Shown here: positions 8,253 through 16,532 of the stretch, in pieces | Layout of the letters: each line of letters opens with the position of its first letter | Position numbering within the stretch: position 1 is the stretch's first letter | NCBI RefSeq assembly: GCF_001278115.1 | Contig: NZ_LIYD01000005.1 | Coordinates: 4,063,813-4,127,812 of the forward strand | DNA: 64,000 nt | Reading direction: 5' to 3' | DNA from: Flavobacterium akiainvivens | GTDB taxonomy: Bacteria; Bacteroidota; Bacteroidia; Flavobacteriales; Flavobacteriaceae | The notes under the pieces: generated by a model | Seen by the model: only the letters and a program-made list of their open reading frames with translations | The model's database searches: none | Told to the model about the DNA's origin: nothing | Made by a program: the position numbers and the translations under genes

Positions 8253-8281
8253 CTTAGCTACTTAGCCGCTTAGCATCTAAG
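8253..8281. repeat. CTNAG octamer array
   Basis: CTTAG at 8253, 8261 and 8269, then CTAAG at 8277, each 8 bp apart, beginning just after the stop codon of copy 2. No matching right arm is found before the next gene, so this looks like a half element. Confidence 0.75.
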
Positions 8282-8335
8282 CCTTTGAGAGGGGTTGCGC
8301 ACAGCCGCGGGTTTCATCCGGTAAAATAAACAGAT

Positions 8336-8935
8336 ATGAAACTAAAAACAGCCATAATTACACTATTGCCTGCCGTTTTCCTGATGTCCTGCGGCAGCCT
8401 GAAAATCACAAGTGAGTATGCCGGAAAAGTATGGCATATAGACGGATACAGCATAATGTATTGCAGGAAAATGGGTTGGGCAGGCCCGCCATTTTATACG
8501 TATGATGTGTATAGGGATGGGCGCTACATAAACTATGGCGCCTTACAGGATAACGACTCCTGCCTGTTGCGCTTTGAGGAAAACCGCGAACGCTATGTGT
8601 ACTTCAATTTGTGTAACGGCACTAAAAGAGTGTATGCAGATAGTAAGGAACTGCTTAGCGCAGAAACCATTGATTCGGTACTGATAAAAGGCAGTACGGC
8701 TACCCTGCGTTTAAGCGCTAATGAGATAAAGAAATATGTAAAGATGTGGAACAAGGCAGAGGCTAATGGCTTTAAGCGCCTGGGTACGGGGTATGACTAT
8801 GAGGTACTGGTGTATGCAAACGGCGCGGCACGGCATATATGGCTGCTTAACAACTATGTTACCGAAGATGGCGCGTGGTCGTATAGTTTTAAATGGAATA
8901 CTTTTTTTGAAAAAATGCGGCAGAAGGTGCGTTGA
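8336..8935 (+). CDS. lipoprotein of unknown function
   Basis: 199 residues with a lipoprotein signal: lipobox FLMSC, Cys19, then GSLKITS. The mature part is mixed alpha/beta with several aromatic strands (WHIDGYSIMYCRKMGW, YVYFNLCNGTKRVY) and ends in a basic helix. No family recognised. It is followed after 50 nt by an exported barrel-like protein on the same strand, so a shared envelope role is possible. The mature protein contains three additional Cys residues (in MYCRK, SCLLRF and NLCNG). Confidence 0.72.
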   Translation: MKLKTAIITLLPAVFLMSCGSLKITSEYAGKVWHIDGYSIMYCRKMGWAGPPFYTYDVYRDGRYINYGALQDNDSCLLRFEENRERYVYFNLCNGTKRVYADSKELLSAETIDSVLIKGSTATLRLSANEIKKYVKMWNKAEANGFKRLGTGYDYEVLVYANGAARHIWLLNNYVTEDGAWSYSFKWNTFFEKMRQKVR

Positions 8936-8985
8936 CGTAACCGAAAACAGGATGCTGCCTCAGCGTTAATTTATACAATAACACT

Positions 8986-9672
8986 ATGAAAAAGATACTG
9001 ATATTTTTAATCCTATTGGCTGTTAGCCCGGTGCATGCCCAGCAAAACCGGGGTATTGAGCGCGACTCTACCATTACCGATACTACCCGTTATGCGCGTT
9101 TTGTGGCAGAGGCCGGGGTGCGCATCCCGCTGGGGCGGATGAAGGAAAAATACGGCACATCTGCCGAGTTTGGTGCCTGGTGGCGCACCCGTGTTGCCTA
9201 TAACGATATGCTTGACCTGGGTTTTAGCCTGTATATTCCCCAAAACCCGCAGGAGTTTACCTATACCTACCGCGGCGAGGCGCTGCCCACAAATGCCATA
9301 GGTGTTTCGGGTATGGTGGGCATGCGGTTTTGCAATGTGTATGTATTGGGCGGCAAAACCAGCCTGGAGTGGGTAAGCAGCTACGGCTATGCCTTTTTTA
9401 CCTATTATGACGAATACCGCGACCGCCACTATACTGACCCGCCCGTTACACCCGCCGAAGACGAAGAGAACGAGAACACGGTTGACCTCTTTGGCGAGAG
9501 CTATGCCCGTGCGCTAAGTACCTTCCACATAGGGCAGGGGGTACGGCTGCACGTGGGGCGGGTATCGTTTTATGCGGCCTATAACTTTGCACCTTACGGG
9601 TTTTTTAGCAACAACGTACCCGATAATTTTGGCAGCCACAGCGTGAGTGTATGTGCGCAGGTGAGAATCTAA
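8986..9672 (+). CDS. exported beta-barrel-like protein
   Basis: 228 residues with a cleavable signal peptide (MKKILIFLILLAVSPVHA, then QQNRG). The mature part alternates polar and aromatic residues in strands (ARFVAEAGVRIPLG, TSAEFGAWWRTRVAY, VSFYAAYNFAPYGFF) and ends HSVSVCAQVRI. The pattern fits a small outer-membrane barrel of 8-10 strands. An acidic loop DEENENTVD lies near residue 165. No specific family recognised. The stop codon overlaps the first unit of the next CTNAG array. Confidence 0.68.
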   Translation: MKKILIFLILLAVSPVHAQQNRGIERDSTITDTTRYARFVAEAGVRIPLGRMKEKYGTSAEFGAWWRTRVAYNDMLDLGFSLYIPQNPQEFTYTYRGEALPTNAIGVSGMVGMRFCNVYVLGGKTSLEWVSSYGYAFFTYYDEYRDRHYTDPPVTPAEDEENENTVDLFGESYARALSTFHIGQGVRLHVGRVSFYAAYNFAPYGFFSNNVPDNFGSHSVSVCAQVRI

Positions 9673-9795
9673 GGCGCTTAGGCCCTGAGGTGCTGAGGTA
9701 CTTAGGGTAAAGCCGCTGTAATTGTCAAAAAATAGCTACGGTGTAATGTTTGTAAAACCTCAGAACCTTAGTTCCTCAGTAACTCAGAACCTAAA
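9669..9795. repeat. paired CTNAG octamer arrays
   Basis: Left array: CTAAG 9669 (including the stop codon of the preceding gene), CTTAG 9677, CTGAG 9685, CTGAG 9693, CTTAG 9701. Right array: CTCAG 9759, CTTAG 9767, CTCAG 9775, CTCAG 9783, CTAAA 9791. All are spaced 8 bp. The right array ends 4 nt before the next start codon. Confidence 0.8.
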
Positions 9796-9799
9796 AAAA

Positions 9800-10402
9800 A
9801 TGAAAAAACTTCCCATCCTTCTTATCCTGTTTCGCCTGGTGCTGGGGCCGTGCATGATTGCACTGGCGTACCACTATGGCGAAGCTGCCCGCATGCCGCT
9901 TGTGGTTATGCTGCTGGCAGGTATACTATCTGATATTTTTGACGGTATTATTGCCCGTAATCAGGGCATAAGCACTGCCACGCTGCGCCGTATGGACAGC
10001 CAGACCGACCTTGTTTTCTGGCTTTGTGCCGGATGGTGTGCCTGGCTGCTGAGCCCGGATATCATCATCCAAAACAAAATAGCCATTATTACGCTTTTTG
10101 CCATGGAGGGGTTAACCTACCTGTTCAGCTTCCTGAAATTTGGCAAAGAAACCTGCACGCACGCGCTGCTAAGCAAGCTGTGGGGCATTATGCTGTTTGC
10201 CGCCTTTACAAGTATACTGGGCTTTGACTATGCGGGTATACCCTTTGCGCTGGCTATTGTTTTCGGGGTTATATCGCACCTTGACGTGTACCTTATAATC
10301 CTGTTCCTGCCTAAATGGACGCACGATGTGCCCAGTGCGTGGCATGCCTGGCAAATACGGCAGGGCAGGGATATTAAGCGCCACAAAATGTTTAACGGAT
10401 AG
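9800..10402 (+). CDS. CDP-alcohol phosphatidyltransferase family protein
   Basis: 200 residues from the ATG at 9800 (MKKLPILL). The frame is open to 9722, but that segment is repeat DNA. The integral membrane enzyme has about six helices and the family motif SDIFDGIIAR, which carries Asp45, Asp48, Gly49, Ala52 and Arg53, then Asp66 and Asp70. These bind the metal and CDP group when a phospholipid head group is transferred. The conserved glycine expected four residues before Asp66 is Leu62 here, an uncommon change. Substrate unknown; it could be phosphatidylglycerol-phosphate synthase-like or a side branch. Ends convergently, overlapping the DUF3817 gene by 11 nt. Confidence 0.85.
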   Translation: MKKLPILLILFRLVLGPCMIALAYHYGEAARMPLVVMLLAGILSDIFDGIIARNQGISTATLRRMDSQTDLVFWLCAGWCAWLLSPDIIIQNKIAIITLFAMEGLTYLFSFLKFGKETCTHALLSKLWGIMLFAAFTSILGFDYAGIPFALAIVFGVISHLDVYLIILFLPKWTHDVPSAWHAWQIRQGRDIKRHKMFNG

Positions 10403-10697
10403 GCCTGAGTATCTTGTGGTCTATGTAAAATGTGCCAAAGGGTATTATGCAGGCCAGGAGTACCTTCCAGGTGGTTTGGCTAAACTTCCAGCCCTGGTCT
10501 ACCCCCACACTGAGCGTATTGAAAATGAACAGCAAAAACAGCGCACCGTGTATGGGGCCAAGGGTTTTTACCAGAGATGGGTCAGACGCGGCATACTTAA
10601 GTGGTACGGCCACAAAAACCAGCAAGAGTAAAGAAATGCCTTCTAAAAAGCCGATGATGCGCAACCGGCCTGTGTTTGTTTTGAATAAGTGTATCAT
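10392..10697 (-). CDS. DUF3817 membrane protein
   Basis: 101 residues from the ATG at 10697. Three hydrophobic helices and the family pattern RIIGFLEGISLLLLVFVAVP, then GPIHGALFLLF. This matches the DUF3817 family of small inner-membrane proteins, whose function is unknown. It begins 2 nt after the upstream membrane-protein gene, so the two form an operon driven from the TetR-controlled promoter at 11185. Confidence 0.85.
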   Translation of the reverse strand: MIHLFKTNTGRLRIIGFLEGISLLLLVFVAVPLKYAASDPSLVKTLGPIHGALFLLFIFNTLSVGVDQGWKFSQTTWKVLLACIIPFGTFYIDHKILRPIR

Positions 10698-10699
10698 GA

Positions 10700-11155
10700 T
10701 TAAAAGCGAATTAACGGGCGGTGGGCAAGTGTTGAAAACGGCCACGGTATGGCAACCAGTATAACCAGCAGTGCTATGCCAAAAAAGGTATAGATGGTTT
10801 TAAACTTCCGGCTGTCGGTGGGCTGGCGTTTGGCCCGGGCAGAGCCTATTGTAACCACCACAATGGCCAGCAGCATGAGCAGTATGTGGATTACACCAAA
10901 GAAAACAGGTTCGCCGGCGTTATCTCCCACACCGCTGTTAAAGTATTTAACCATGGGGCTCTGGGTATAGAGTACCATACCCAACATGAGCTGTATGTGG
11001 GCTATGGTAGCGCTCCAGTGACGCAGGGCGTTATCTGTTTTTGTAAAGGGTTGCAGGGTGCGGTAGCGGCACCACGAGCGATAAAGAGTGTAGCACAGCG
11101 CCGCCAGTACCAGCCACCGGAACATCGAATGTGCTATAAGTAAAATATTAAACAT
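10700..11155 (-). CDS. four-helix inner-membrane protein
   Basis: 151 residues with four predicted membrane helices near residues 5-25, 45-65, 83-103 and 120-140. Histidines occur at the membrane faces (IAHSMFRW, LRHWSATIAHIQ, FGVIHIL), a layout like small cytochrome-b-type or DUF420-like proteins, though I cannot assign a family. First gene of a two-gene operon with the DUF3817 gene. Its promoter carries a 28-bp palindrome, so it is probably controlled by the adjacent TetR protein. Confidence 0.75.
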   Translation of the reverse strand: MFNILLIAHSMFRWLVLAALCYTLYRSWCRYRTLQPFTKTDNALRHWSATIAHIQLMLGMVLYTQSPMVKYFNSGVGDNAGEPVFFGVIHILLMLLAIVVVTIGSARAKRQPTDSRKFKTIYTFFGIALLVILVAIPWPFSTLAHRPLIRF

Positions 11156-11184
11156 ACTATTCGGTATTTTTTGATTGATGGCAG

Positions 11185-11192
11185 CAAAGGTA
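11185..11192 (-). promoter_or_regulatory. -7 promoter box of membrane-protein operon
   Basis: On the minus strand this reads TACCTTTG, a perfect TAnnTTTG box, 29 nt before the ATG at 11155. The palindromic operator covers the place where the -33 element should lie. Confidence 0.7.
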
Positions 11193-11195
11193 AAA

Positions 11196-11223
11196 TAAAA
11201 ACATACTAATTAGTATGTTTTTA
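11196..11223. promoter_or_regulatory. 28-bp palindromic operator, probable TetR site
   Basis: A perfect 28-bp palindrome with core ACATACTAATTAGTATGT (11201-11218). It lies between the tetR stop codon and the -7 box of the divergently named but same-strand membrane operon, over the -33 region. Position and symmetry fit a repressor site for the neighbouring TetR protein. It could also act as an A/T-rich hairpin at the end of tetR. Confidence 0.7.
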
Positions 11224-11235
11224 AATAAAAAAATA

Positions 11236-11823
11236 TCAAAGGGTGCTGAGGTAGTTTTTAAACTCGGCAAGGAAAGGGGTGTAACAGTCTTTGCCATACA
11301 TTTTGCCCAGGTTGCGAATGCCGCCATAAGATGCCAGTACATACAGGGCTACCTGAGATGCATTGGTTTCAGGCTTGATGCTGCCGTTTGATTTGCCGTT
11401 TTCTATACAGGCAATAATGGCATTGCGCCAGTTATCAGCCAGGGTGGTAAGGGTTTTGTTAAAGGCATCGCTATAGCCCGAAAGCTCATCGATAAGGTTT
11501 ATGGCGGGACAGCCGTATTTTACCACAAAAAAAGGGTTTTGCAGCAACAGGCCGTGCATCATGGCATAAAGTTCTTCCTTTGGGTTTTTGCCCGATGTAA
11601 GCGGTGTTAGCAGGGCTTCTTCCATACCGGGGCGCATTACCTCGTTTATCATGGCCAGGCCCATATCATCTTTGTTCTTAAAATGATAAAAAAACGCGCC
11701 CTTGGTTACCTGTGTAGTGGCTATAACCTGGTCAATACTGGTGGTGCGGTAGCCGTTGGCATACACCAGTGCAAAGGCTTTTTGCAGTATGTTGAGGCGT
11801 GTGGCAGCGGCTTTGGCAGACAT
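11236..11823 (-). CDS. TetR/AcrR family transcriptional regulator
   Basis: 195 residues. The N-terminal helix-turn-helix spans about residues 7-52 (AATRLNILQKAFALVYANGY, then TSIDQVIATTQVTKGAFFYH), followed by FKNKDDMGLAMI. The C-terminal helical ligand domain includes GCPAINLIDELS, as in TetR_C_11-type regulators of electrophile or drug response. It sits directly upstream of a two-gene membrane operon on the same strand. The palindrome at 11196-11223 is its likely binding site. Its own promoter is the TACATTTG box at 11842. Confidence 0.92.
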   Translation of the reverse strand: MSAKAAATRLNILQKAFALVYANGYRTTSIDQVIATTQVTKGAFFYHFKNKDDMGLAMINEVMRPGMEEALLTPLTSGKNPKEELYAMMHGLLLQNPFFVVKYGCPAINLIDELSGYSDAFNKTLTTLADNWRNAIIACIENGKSNGSIKPETNASQVALYVLASYGGIRNLGKMYGKDCYTPFLAEFKNYLSTL

Positions 11824-11841
11824 TTTTTAATGATTACTATG

Positions 11842-11849
11842 CAAATGTA
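11842..11849 (-). promoter_or_regulatory. -7 promoter box of tetR
   Basis: Minus strand TACATTTG, 18 nt before the ATG at 11823. Upstream are three spaced copies of a GTA(G/A)CAATT word (11847-11880), which could be activator or repressor half-sites. Confidence 0.6.
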
Positions 11850-11895
11850 GCAATTATTCAATGTAGCAATTGATTTATGTAACAATTGGGCCCGC

Positions 11896-13356
11896 TTACA
11901 TTTTTTTGATTTCGGCTTCAAGCTTACTGATATCTGATGGCGATGCGGCATGCAGCTGATGCACGGTGCCATTACTGCCCACCAGCATATACCACGGAAT
12001 AAGGATACCGGTATTGTTAACATCGCCGTCGCTGTTAAATAATTTGGTAATGTTAAGGTCAAGCGCCGGGTTTACCCGTATGTGGTGCCCCTGCAAGCCA
12101 TAGTGGCCTATCATTTTTTTCCAGGTTTCGTCTTTATCTTCTTTATCTACCGAAATGTAGAGCACCGTAACATTGTTTGCCTTTAGTATTTTGTACAGCT
12201 CATCTTTATACTTAAACTCATCGCGGCACGGCCCGCACCAGGTGGCCCACACATCTATAAAGAGTTTTTGCCCCTCAAATTTTTTAACCAGTTCTTCAAA
12301 AGTATTCAACTGGCGGTAATTATCTACATAGGCAGCGCCCTGCGGCAGGCTTTCGGTTTCGGCAAAAAAGGCAATAACGGGCGCTATTTTTGGTTCAAAA
12401 TAACTAATGTAACCGCTTTTTGGGTAGTGTTGTTTAAGGTAATTAAATACGGTTATGGCGCCTTTGTCTTTCCTGTCGCCATATAAATAACCATACAATG
12501 TCTGTGCAATAAAACATTCGGCATACTGCTTTGGCAAAAGGCCGGAAGTATGTTTTATTCCGCTAAGGGCATCAGTGGCGTTTACTATATTTTTTTGGTT
12601 GAACCCAACCTCCTGGTATGCCTTGAAATTTTTATATTCCATCAGGTAATAGCCACACCACGGCGACTGCAGCACACCCGGCTGCTCTTTTCTGAATATG
12701 GCCTCCCAAATATCCTGAAACGGTTTTAGGTTAGGCTTTGTGGCTTCATTTTCTGTACTATGTTTAATGAGTATGGCATATGATTTTGTTGCGGCATAAA
12801 ACGTTTGGCGTTCGTGTGTTAATGCTTCAAAAATATTTTTAGAAATAAGCTTGCCGTTATAAAGCGTGGTTATACCCTCAAAGTCTTTTTTGTATAGTTG
12901 GCTGAAATGATTTTCAAACTCTTTTGGGTCTTCAATTTTAGAGGCTTGCTGCGCTGTTTCAAAAAAAAGCCCCTCACGTATTTGGCTTAACATAGCATTG
13001 TAGTGTTGTTGCACCGGGGCATCAGTACCTGTAACCTTGGTGGTTATAAAGTCGCCATTCTTAATAATGTCAATATTATATTGCCCACCCGGAACGGCCA
13101 CAACATAGCCCGCGGGCTGGTAGTTGTAGTATATATCTATAAAGGCTACATTGCTTATATCGGTGTTTATTTCGAAGTTGCCATTTGCATCTACTACTGC
13201 CGTATAACAAAATTCAAAACCTGATGAACCGTTAACCGGTGCGTTATAACGCAGGGCTTCAGGAAGCTTGCCGTTTATTTTACCTTTAATTATAATGGGT
13301 TTAGCCCATGCGGCACACACCACAAACAGGCACAGGAGGAGGATTTTTATTTTCAT
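11896..13356 (-). CDS. TlpA-family thiol:disulfide oxidoreductase, exported
   Basis: 486 residues with a signal peptide ending AAWA. Residues 20-115 resemble the beta-rich N-terminal domain often placed before thioredoxin folds in Bacteroidota. A helical middle region follows. The C-terminal ~150 residues are a thioredoxin/AhpC-TSA domain with the active site WATWCGPCRDEF near residue 370 and the cis-Pro region around IPWYML. Predicted periplasmic disulfide reductase. The substrate is unknown and no cytochrome-biogenesis genes lie nearby. Monocistronic. Confidence 0.88.
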   Translation of the reverse strand: MKIKILLLCLFVVCAAWAKPIIIKGKINGKLPEALRYNAPVNGSSGFEFCYTAVVDANGNFEINTDISNVAFIDIYYNYQPAGYVVAVPGGQYNIDIIKNGDFITTKVTGTDAPVQQHYNAMLSQIREGLFFETAQQASKIEDPKEFENHFSQLYKKDFEGITTLYNGKLISKNIFEALTHERQTFYAATKSYAILIKHSTENEATKPNLKPFQDIWEAIFRKEQPGVLQSPWCGYYLMEYKNFKAYQEVGFNQKNIVNATDALSGIKHTSGLLPKQYAECFIAQTLYGYLYGDRKDKGAITVFNYLKQHYPKSGYISYFEPKIAPVIAFFAETESLPQGAAYVDNYRQLNTFEELVKKFEGQKLFIDVWATWCGPCRDEFKYKDELYKILKANNVTVLYISVDKEDKDETWKKMIGHYGLQGHHIRVNPALDLNITKLFNSDGDVNNTGILIPWYMLVGSNGTVHQLHAASPSDISKLEAEIKKM

Positions 13357-13488
13357 GATGGAACAGGTTAGTACAGTAAAAGTAAGAAAAACTTTTAAAA
13401 CCTGACCCCGAAAGCATCTGAACTAAAAGAATTTATCGAAACCTGAAATAGAGTATGTTCTTCAAAGATTAAAGAATGCTTTAGAATC

Positions 13489-14205
13489 TTACTGCGGAAA
13501 ACACTCAGTACCCACGGCGCCCCTGTATTGCAGCACCACGCGTTCGTTATAGGCTACGGCGGTACAGTCTGTAACATATTCTTTAACAGTGGCAGGGCTT
13601 ACTTCCTGGTTAAAAATAATATAGCTAAAGCGTTCGCGCAGGTTTGCGGCATACGTAACCTCTGTAGCGGCATAGCCGTTTTGTATGCCTATGCAGCCCG
13701 CCTTTTGCAGGGCTACCCTTACGTTTTCAAGGTCCTGGGGTGTCCAGTTAAGGCGTTTCAGGGTTTTGCTGAGGTCGGCACTATTAGGCGCCATATTGCG
13801 CATTTCGAGGTCAGTACCCGGTATGGGGCCGTATATGAGTATATCTATACTTTCGGGGATATTAAACAGGGCATTTGCCGGGTTAAAAAACACGCCTATA
13901 GAGTGCTCCTGTGGTACCATGGGGCTAAAGAGGTGCAACAGCTGGTTAAAATAGGGCTGTTTCTTTGCCATGTTGTCCTGCATTGCTTTTTTGCTGCCCT
14001 GCGGCTGGCTCATTACAAACAGTAAAAAATCCTGCTCTTTGCCGGGTGGTGTGCCCTGGTATTCGCGGTTGTATTCTTCCTGCAAACTGCCGTTAAAACG
14101 GGTTATAAGGCTTTTAAACAGTGAATCTCGGTTAACGGAGGGTGACAGGCTTTGGGCGTGCATAGCGGCAGATATAAGGCAAATAAACAGGTAGTGTAAT
14201 TTCAT
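13489..14205 (-). CDS. exported protein of unknown function
   Basis: 238 residues with a signal peptide (MKLHYLFICLISAAMHA, then QSLSP). The mature protein is mixed alpha/beta without recognisable motifs. It has cysteines in KAGCIGIQ, VTDCTAV and GTECFPQ, so one disulfide is possible. Same strand and 68 nt downstream of the secreted gene at 14274, possibly co-transcribed. Function unknown. Confidence 0.7.
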   Translation of the reverse strand: MKLHYLFICLISAAMHAQSLSPSVNRDSLFKSLITRFNGSLQEEYNREYQGTPPGKEQDFLLFVMSQPQGSKKAMQDNMAKKQPYFNQLLHLFSPMVPQEHSIGVFFNPANALFNIPESIDILIYGPIPGTDLEMRNMAPNSADLSKTLKRLNWTPQDLENVRVALQKAGCIGIQNGYAATEVTYAANLRERFSYIIFNQEVSPATVKEYVTDCTAVAYNERVVLQYRGAVGTECFPQ

Positions 14206-14273
14206 TATAATGCAGGTTGTTTGCGTTTTTAAAGATAACGAAATTTTGCGGGGTTAATTGCAGTAAGGGTAAA

Positions 14274-15266
14274 CTAACGCCTGATTTCCCCGGTGTTTAA
14301 GTAATAATTAATGCTGTTTATAATTCGGGATGTATTTGCAATGTAGTTGGCACGGTCTTCATCGCTGCATTTTCCGGTGGCTATATCGCTGTATGAAAGG
14401 GCTATCGGTTCACAAAAAGTGCCGTCTGTAAACCTTAAATGCGTGTAGGTAGCCGTGATTTTACCATCTTCAATGGCAAAGCTTATGCTAAACTCACCGT
14501 TAATAATTTCTTTTTCGGGTTCTATAAATGCCTTCCTACCAAAAATGTCGTAATGCGACCCGGTGTAGCTTACCGTTTTTTCGACATCGTTACACTGAGG
14601 TTTTGATGTATATGAAAAATACGACTGGAAAAGGTTGTAGAGTTCGGTTGCATTAAGCCCGGGCTTTTCTATAACCACTGTGCCTGTACCGCTGGCATTA
14701 AATGAAAATAAGAGCGGGTTCTTGTAGGCGTCCCGGTAGTGTGTTGCGCCATGATACTGTAGTGTTTTAGTGTTGGCATAGCCCACAATAGCCTGTATGA
14801 GCAGCGAAAACTGCCGGTTATAAATGTCTTTCTCTCCCGGATATATTAAAATGGTTTCCTGTCCGGTTATGAATTTTGAAAAGTCTATAAAGTATTGCTG
14901 CCCATTGTTCCTGAAGTATTTGTGCTGTAGTGAAAAGAGTAATTTGCCAGTTGCTACTTTGATTTCTATATTATAAACCGCTGCTACATCAGGTTTTCGG
15001 TTTGGGTAGCTGTTCCTGCCCAGTACATTGTAAATGGTGCCTGTTGCGATAAAGCTGCTATCGGCCACAGTTATTGTGTGCTGCCCTATATTAAGGCCAT
15101 TTTTATTACTAAGCAACCCGTTTATGCTGTTAAACAATTCGGCAGATGTTTTGTTGGGTATGGCTACTTCTGCTACACCCACGCCCGAACCTGTAAAAGC
15201 AACGGTTTGTGTAAGTGCCTTTACAGAGACAAAATAAACCAGTATGAAGAGGAGGAGTTTTTTCAT
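14274..15266 (-). CDS. exported protein with two similar halves
   Basis: 330 residues with a signal peptide ending KALT. The mature part seems duplicated. Residues ~20-165 (GSGVGVAEVAIPNKTSAELF, later YNVLGRNSYPN) resemble ~190-310 (GTGTVVIEKPGLNATELYNL, later YDIFGRKAFIE). Each half has a strand, a helix of the SAELFNSI/ATELYNLF type, then further strands, reminiscent of DUF4468-like domains. That family assignment is tentative. No catalytic residues are evident. Possibly in one transcript with the next gene downstream. Confidence 0.68.
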   Translation of the reverse strand: MKKLLLFILVYFVSVKALTQTVAFTGSGVGVAEVAIPNKTSAELFNSINGLLSNKNGLNIGQHTITVADSSFIATGTIYNVLGRNSYPNRKPDVAAVYNIEIKVATGKLLFSLQHKYFRNNGQQYFIDFSKFITGQETILIYPGEKDIYNRQFSLLIQAIVGYANTKTLQYHGATHYRDAYKNPLLFSFNASGTGTVVIEKPGLNATELYNLFQSYFSYTSKPQCNDVEKTVSYTGSHYDIFGRKAFIEPEKEIINGEFSISFAIEDGKITATYTHLRFTDGTFCEPIALSYSDIATGKCSDEDRANYIANTSRIINSINYYLNTGEIRR

Positions 15267-15341
15267 GGTTATTTTGAATTAGAGTAACCTAATCATTATT
15301 TGACGCGGTATATGGCAAGTTTGCTTTGTAATGCTTATTGC

Positions 15342-15641
15342 CTATTTGCCCGGGTATTTTTTAGGGTTGAGGTATGTGTTGAAAACGGAATAGATGTACA
15401 CTTTCTTCTCGATATCATCTATTTCATATAGTAAAAGAAACGGGAATTTTTTTAAGGGAAAGCCTGTAATGTTCTTATAGCGTATCCTGAAATGAGGATT
15501 TTTTTCAAGGGATTTATAAGCTACATCTAACTCTTTACCTAAGTTTATTATCGCTTGCATACTGCCTTTTTCTGCATAATACTCATAAGCATTTGCAATA
15601 TCTAAATGTGCTTTTGGAGATATGCTAACCTTATAGCCCAT
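15342..15641 (-). CDS. RelE/ParE-family toxin
   Basis: 99 residues with the RelE/ParE fold pattern: YKVSISPKAHLDIANAYEYY at the start, then a helix, then FRIRYKNI and FPFLLLYEIDD, and a C-terminal YIYSVFNTYLNPKKY. It overlaps the upstream small gene by 11 nt, the usual antitoxin-first coupling of type II toxin-antitoxin pairs. Whether it cleaves mRNA (RelE) or inhibits gyrase (ParE) cannot be told from sequence. Family call is good; activity is inferred. Confidence 0.88.
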   Translation of the reverse strand: MGYKVSISPKAHLDIANAYEYYAEKGSMQAIINLGKELDVAYKSLEKNPHFRIRYKNITGFPLKKFPFLLLYEIDDIEKKVYIYSVFNTYLNPKKYPGK

Positions 15642-15867
15642 ATTTTTCCCTCAACATTTTTTGTGACTCTTCATAAGGAATAAAGTCAGCTTTATTTTCT
15701 GTAGCAAGGCGCTCGTCGAGTATTGCTTTTGCAGCTTCAGGTAATTCAAAATCATTTTCGGCATCAGCAAGGTCAGTATGCCTGGCCTTCATTTGGTTCC
15801 ATTCTTCGATAGGTATTACAACTGCGGTTGTATTGCCTTCACTGTCTGATATATATTGTAATTTCAT
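15631..15867 (-). CDS. antitoxin of RelE/ParE-type toxin
   Basis: 78 residues. The N-terminus (MKLQYISDSEGNTTAVVIPI, then EEWNQMKARH) is the strand/helix pattern of small antitoxins in the Phd/YefM-like or addiction-module class. The acidic C-terminal half (DFELPEAAKAILDERLATEN) would wrap the toxin. It precedes and overlaps the toxin gene. Autoregulation is usual for such pairs, but I saw no clear palindrome upstream. Confidence 0.85.
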   Translation of the reverse strand: MKLQYISDSEGNTTAVVIPIEEWNQMKARHTDLADAENDFELPEAAKAILDERLATENKADFIPYEESQKMLREKYGL

Positions 15868-15904
15868 GATACAATTGTTTTATCCAAAAATAAGGAAAAT
15901 TTGG

Positions 15905-16531
15905 TTACTCGCAATCCCGCACCTTTAGCGGCAGCATATTGCCTACCTCTTCGGGATTATCATATTCCATGTCAAGATAGTCATAATACACCCAAACGCC
16001 GTTCTTCTGTTCTAAAACATTGGGTATGTAGCCAATAGTAATGGGGTCAAAATCATCAAAGGAATCTTCGTGCACGCTAAACACAAATACTTCCTGCCAG
16101 GTGGCGTTGCAAAGTGAATAAATGTGGCAGTAACTGTGGCGGCTGTGGTCTATGTTGTTTGCCATAACGGCAACTTCGTCACCGGGTGTATTGTTGATGT
16201 TGCCCAGGTTGGTGAGCAGTATAACACCATTGGCACCTTTAAAGGTGAGAAGCGGGGTGCTGCCTTTAAGTGAAATAATGGTTTGATAGCCCATGGTACT
16301 GTAGTTGTTTACATACAAATCCCAAGATTGGATTACAGGATACCTGTATTCGGTTATCTTCATGCCAAGGCTATCGGCTATAAACTGGGTCAGGGTATCA
16401 GGTTTGCCATCGCCGTTAAAATCGCAGTCAGCCGAAAATTCAGTGGCTTCGGCATATTCATATACCAGGTTGTCCTGGCTATGTGCAGCCAGGCTAAACA
16501 GGATGAGAAGCGGGGTAAGGAGCCATTTCAT
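15905..16531 (-). CDS. exported FG-GAP-like protein (copy 2)
   Basis: 208 residues, signal peptide ending AHS-QDN. Residues ~33-45 contain DFNGDGKPDTLTQF, the calcium-loop pattern of FG-GAP/VCBS repeats. A second region (LTNLGNINNTPGDEVAVM) is also repeat-like. Paralogue of the gene at 16533, which starts the same transcript and ends 1 nt before this start. The C-terminus LPLKVRDCE parallels MKPLKVPNCN in the paralogue. Likely periplasmic or surface. Function unknown. Confidence 0.78.
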   Translation of the reverse strand: MKWLLTPLLILFSLAAHSQDNLVYEYAEATEFSADCDFNGDGKPDTLTQFIADSLGMKITEYRYPVIQSWDLYVNNYSTMGYQTIISLKGSTPLLTFKGANGVILLTNLGNINNTPGDEVAVMANNIDHSRHSYCHIYSLCNATWQEVFVFSVHEDSFDDFDPITIGYIPNVLEQKNGVWVYYDYLDMEYDNPEEVGNMLPLKVRDCE

Positions 16532-16532
16532 A

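Noticed and set aside
6636-9795. Regular short repeats taken as a CRISPR-like array
   Set aside because: The unit is only 5 conserved bases with a 3-base spacer, arms are inverted, and no cas gene is in the window.
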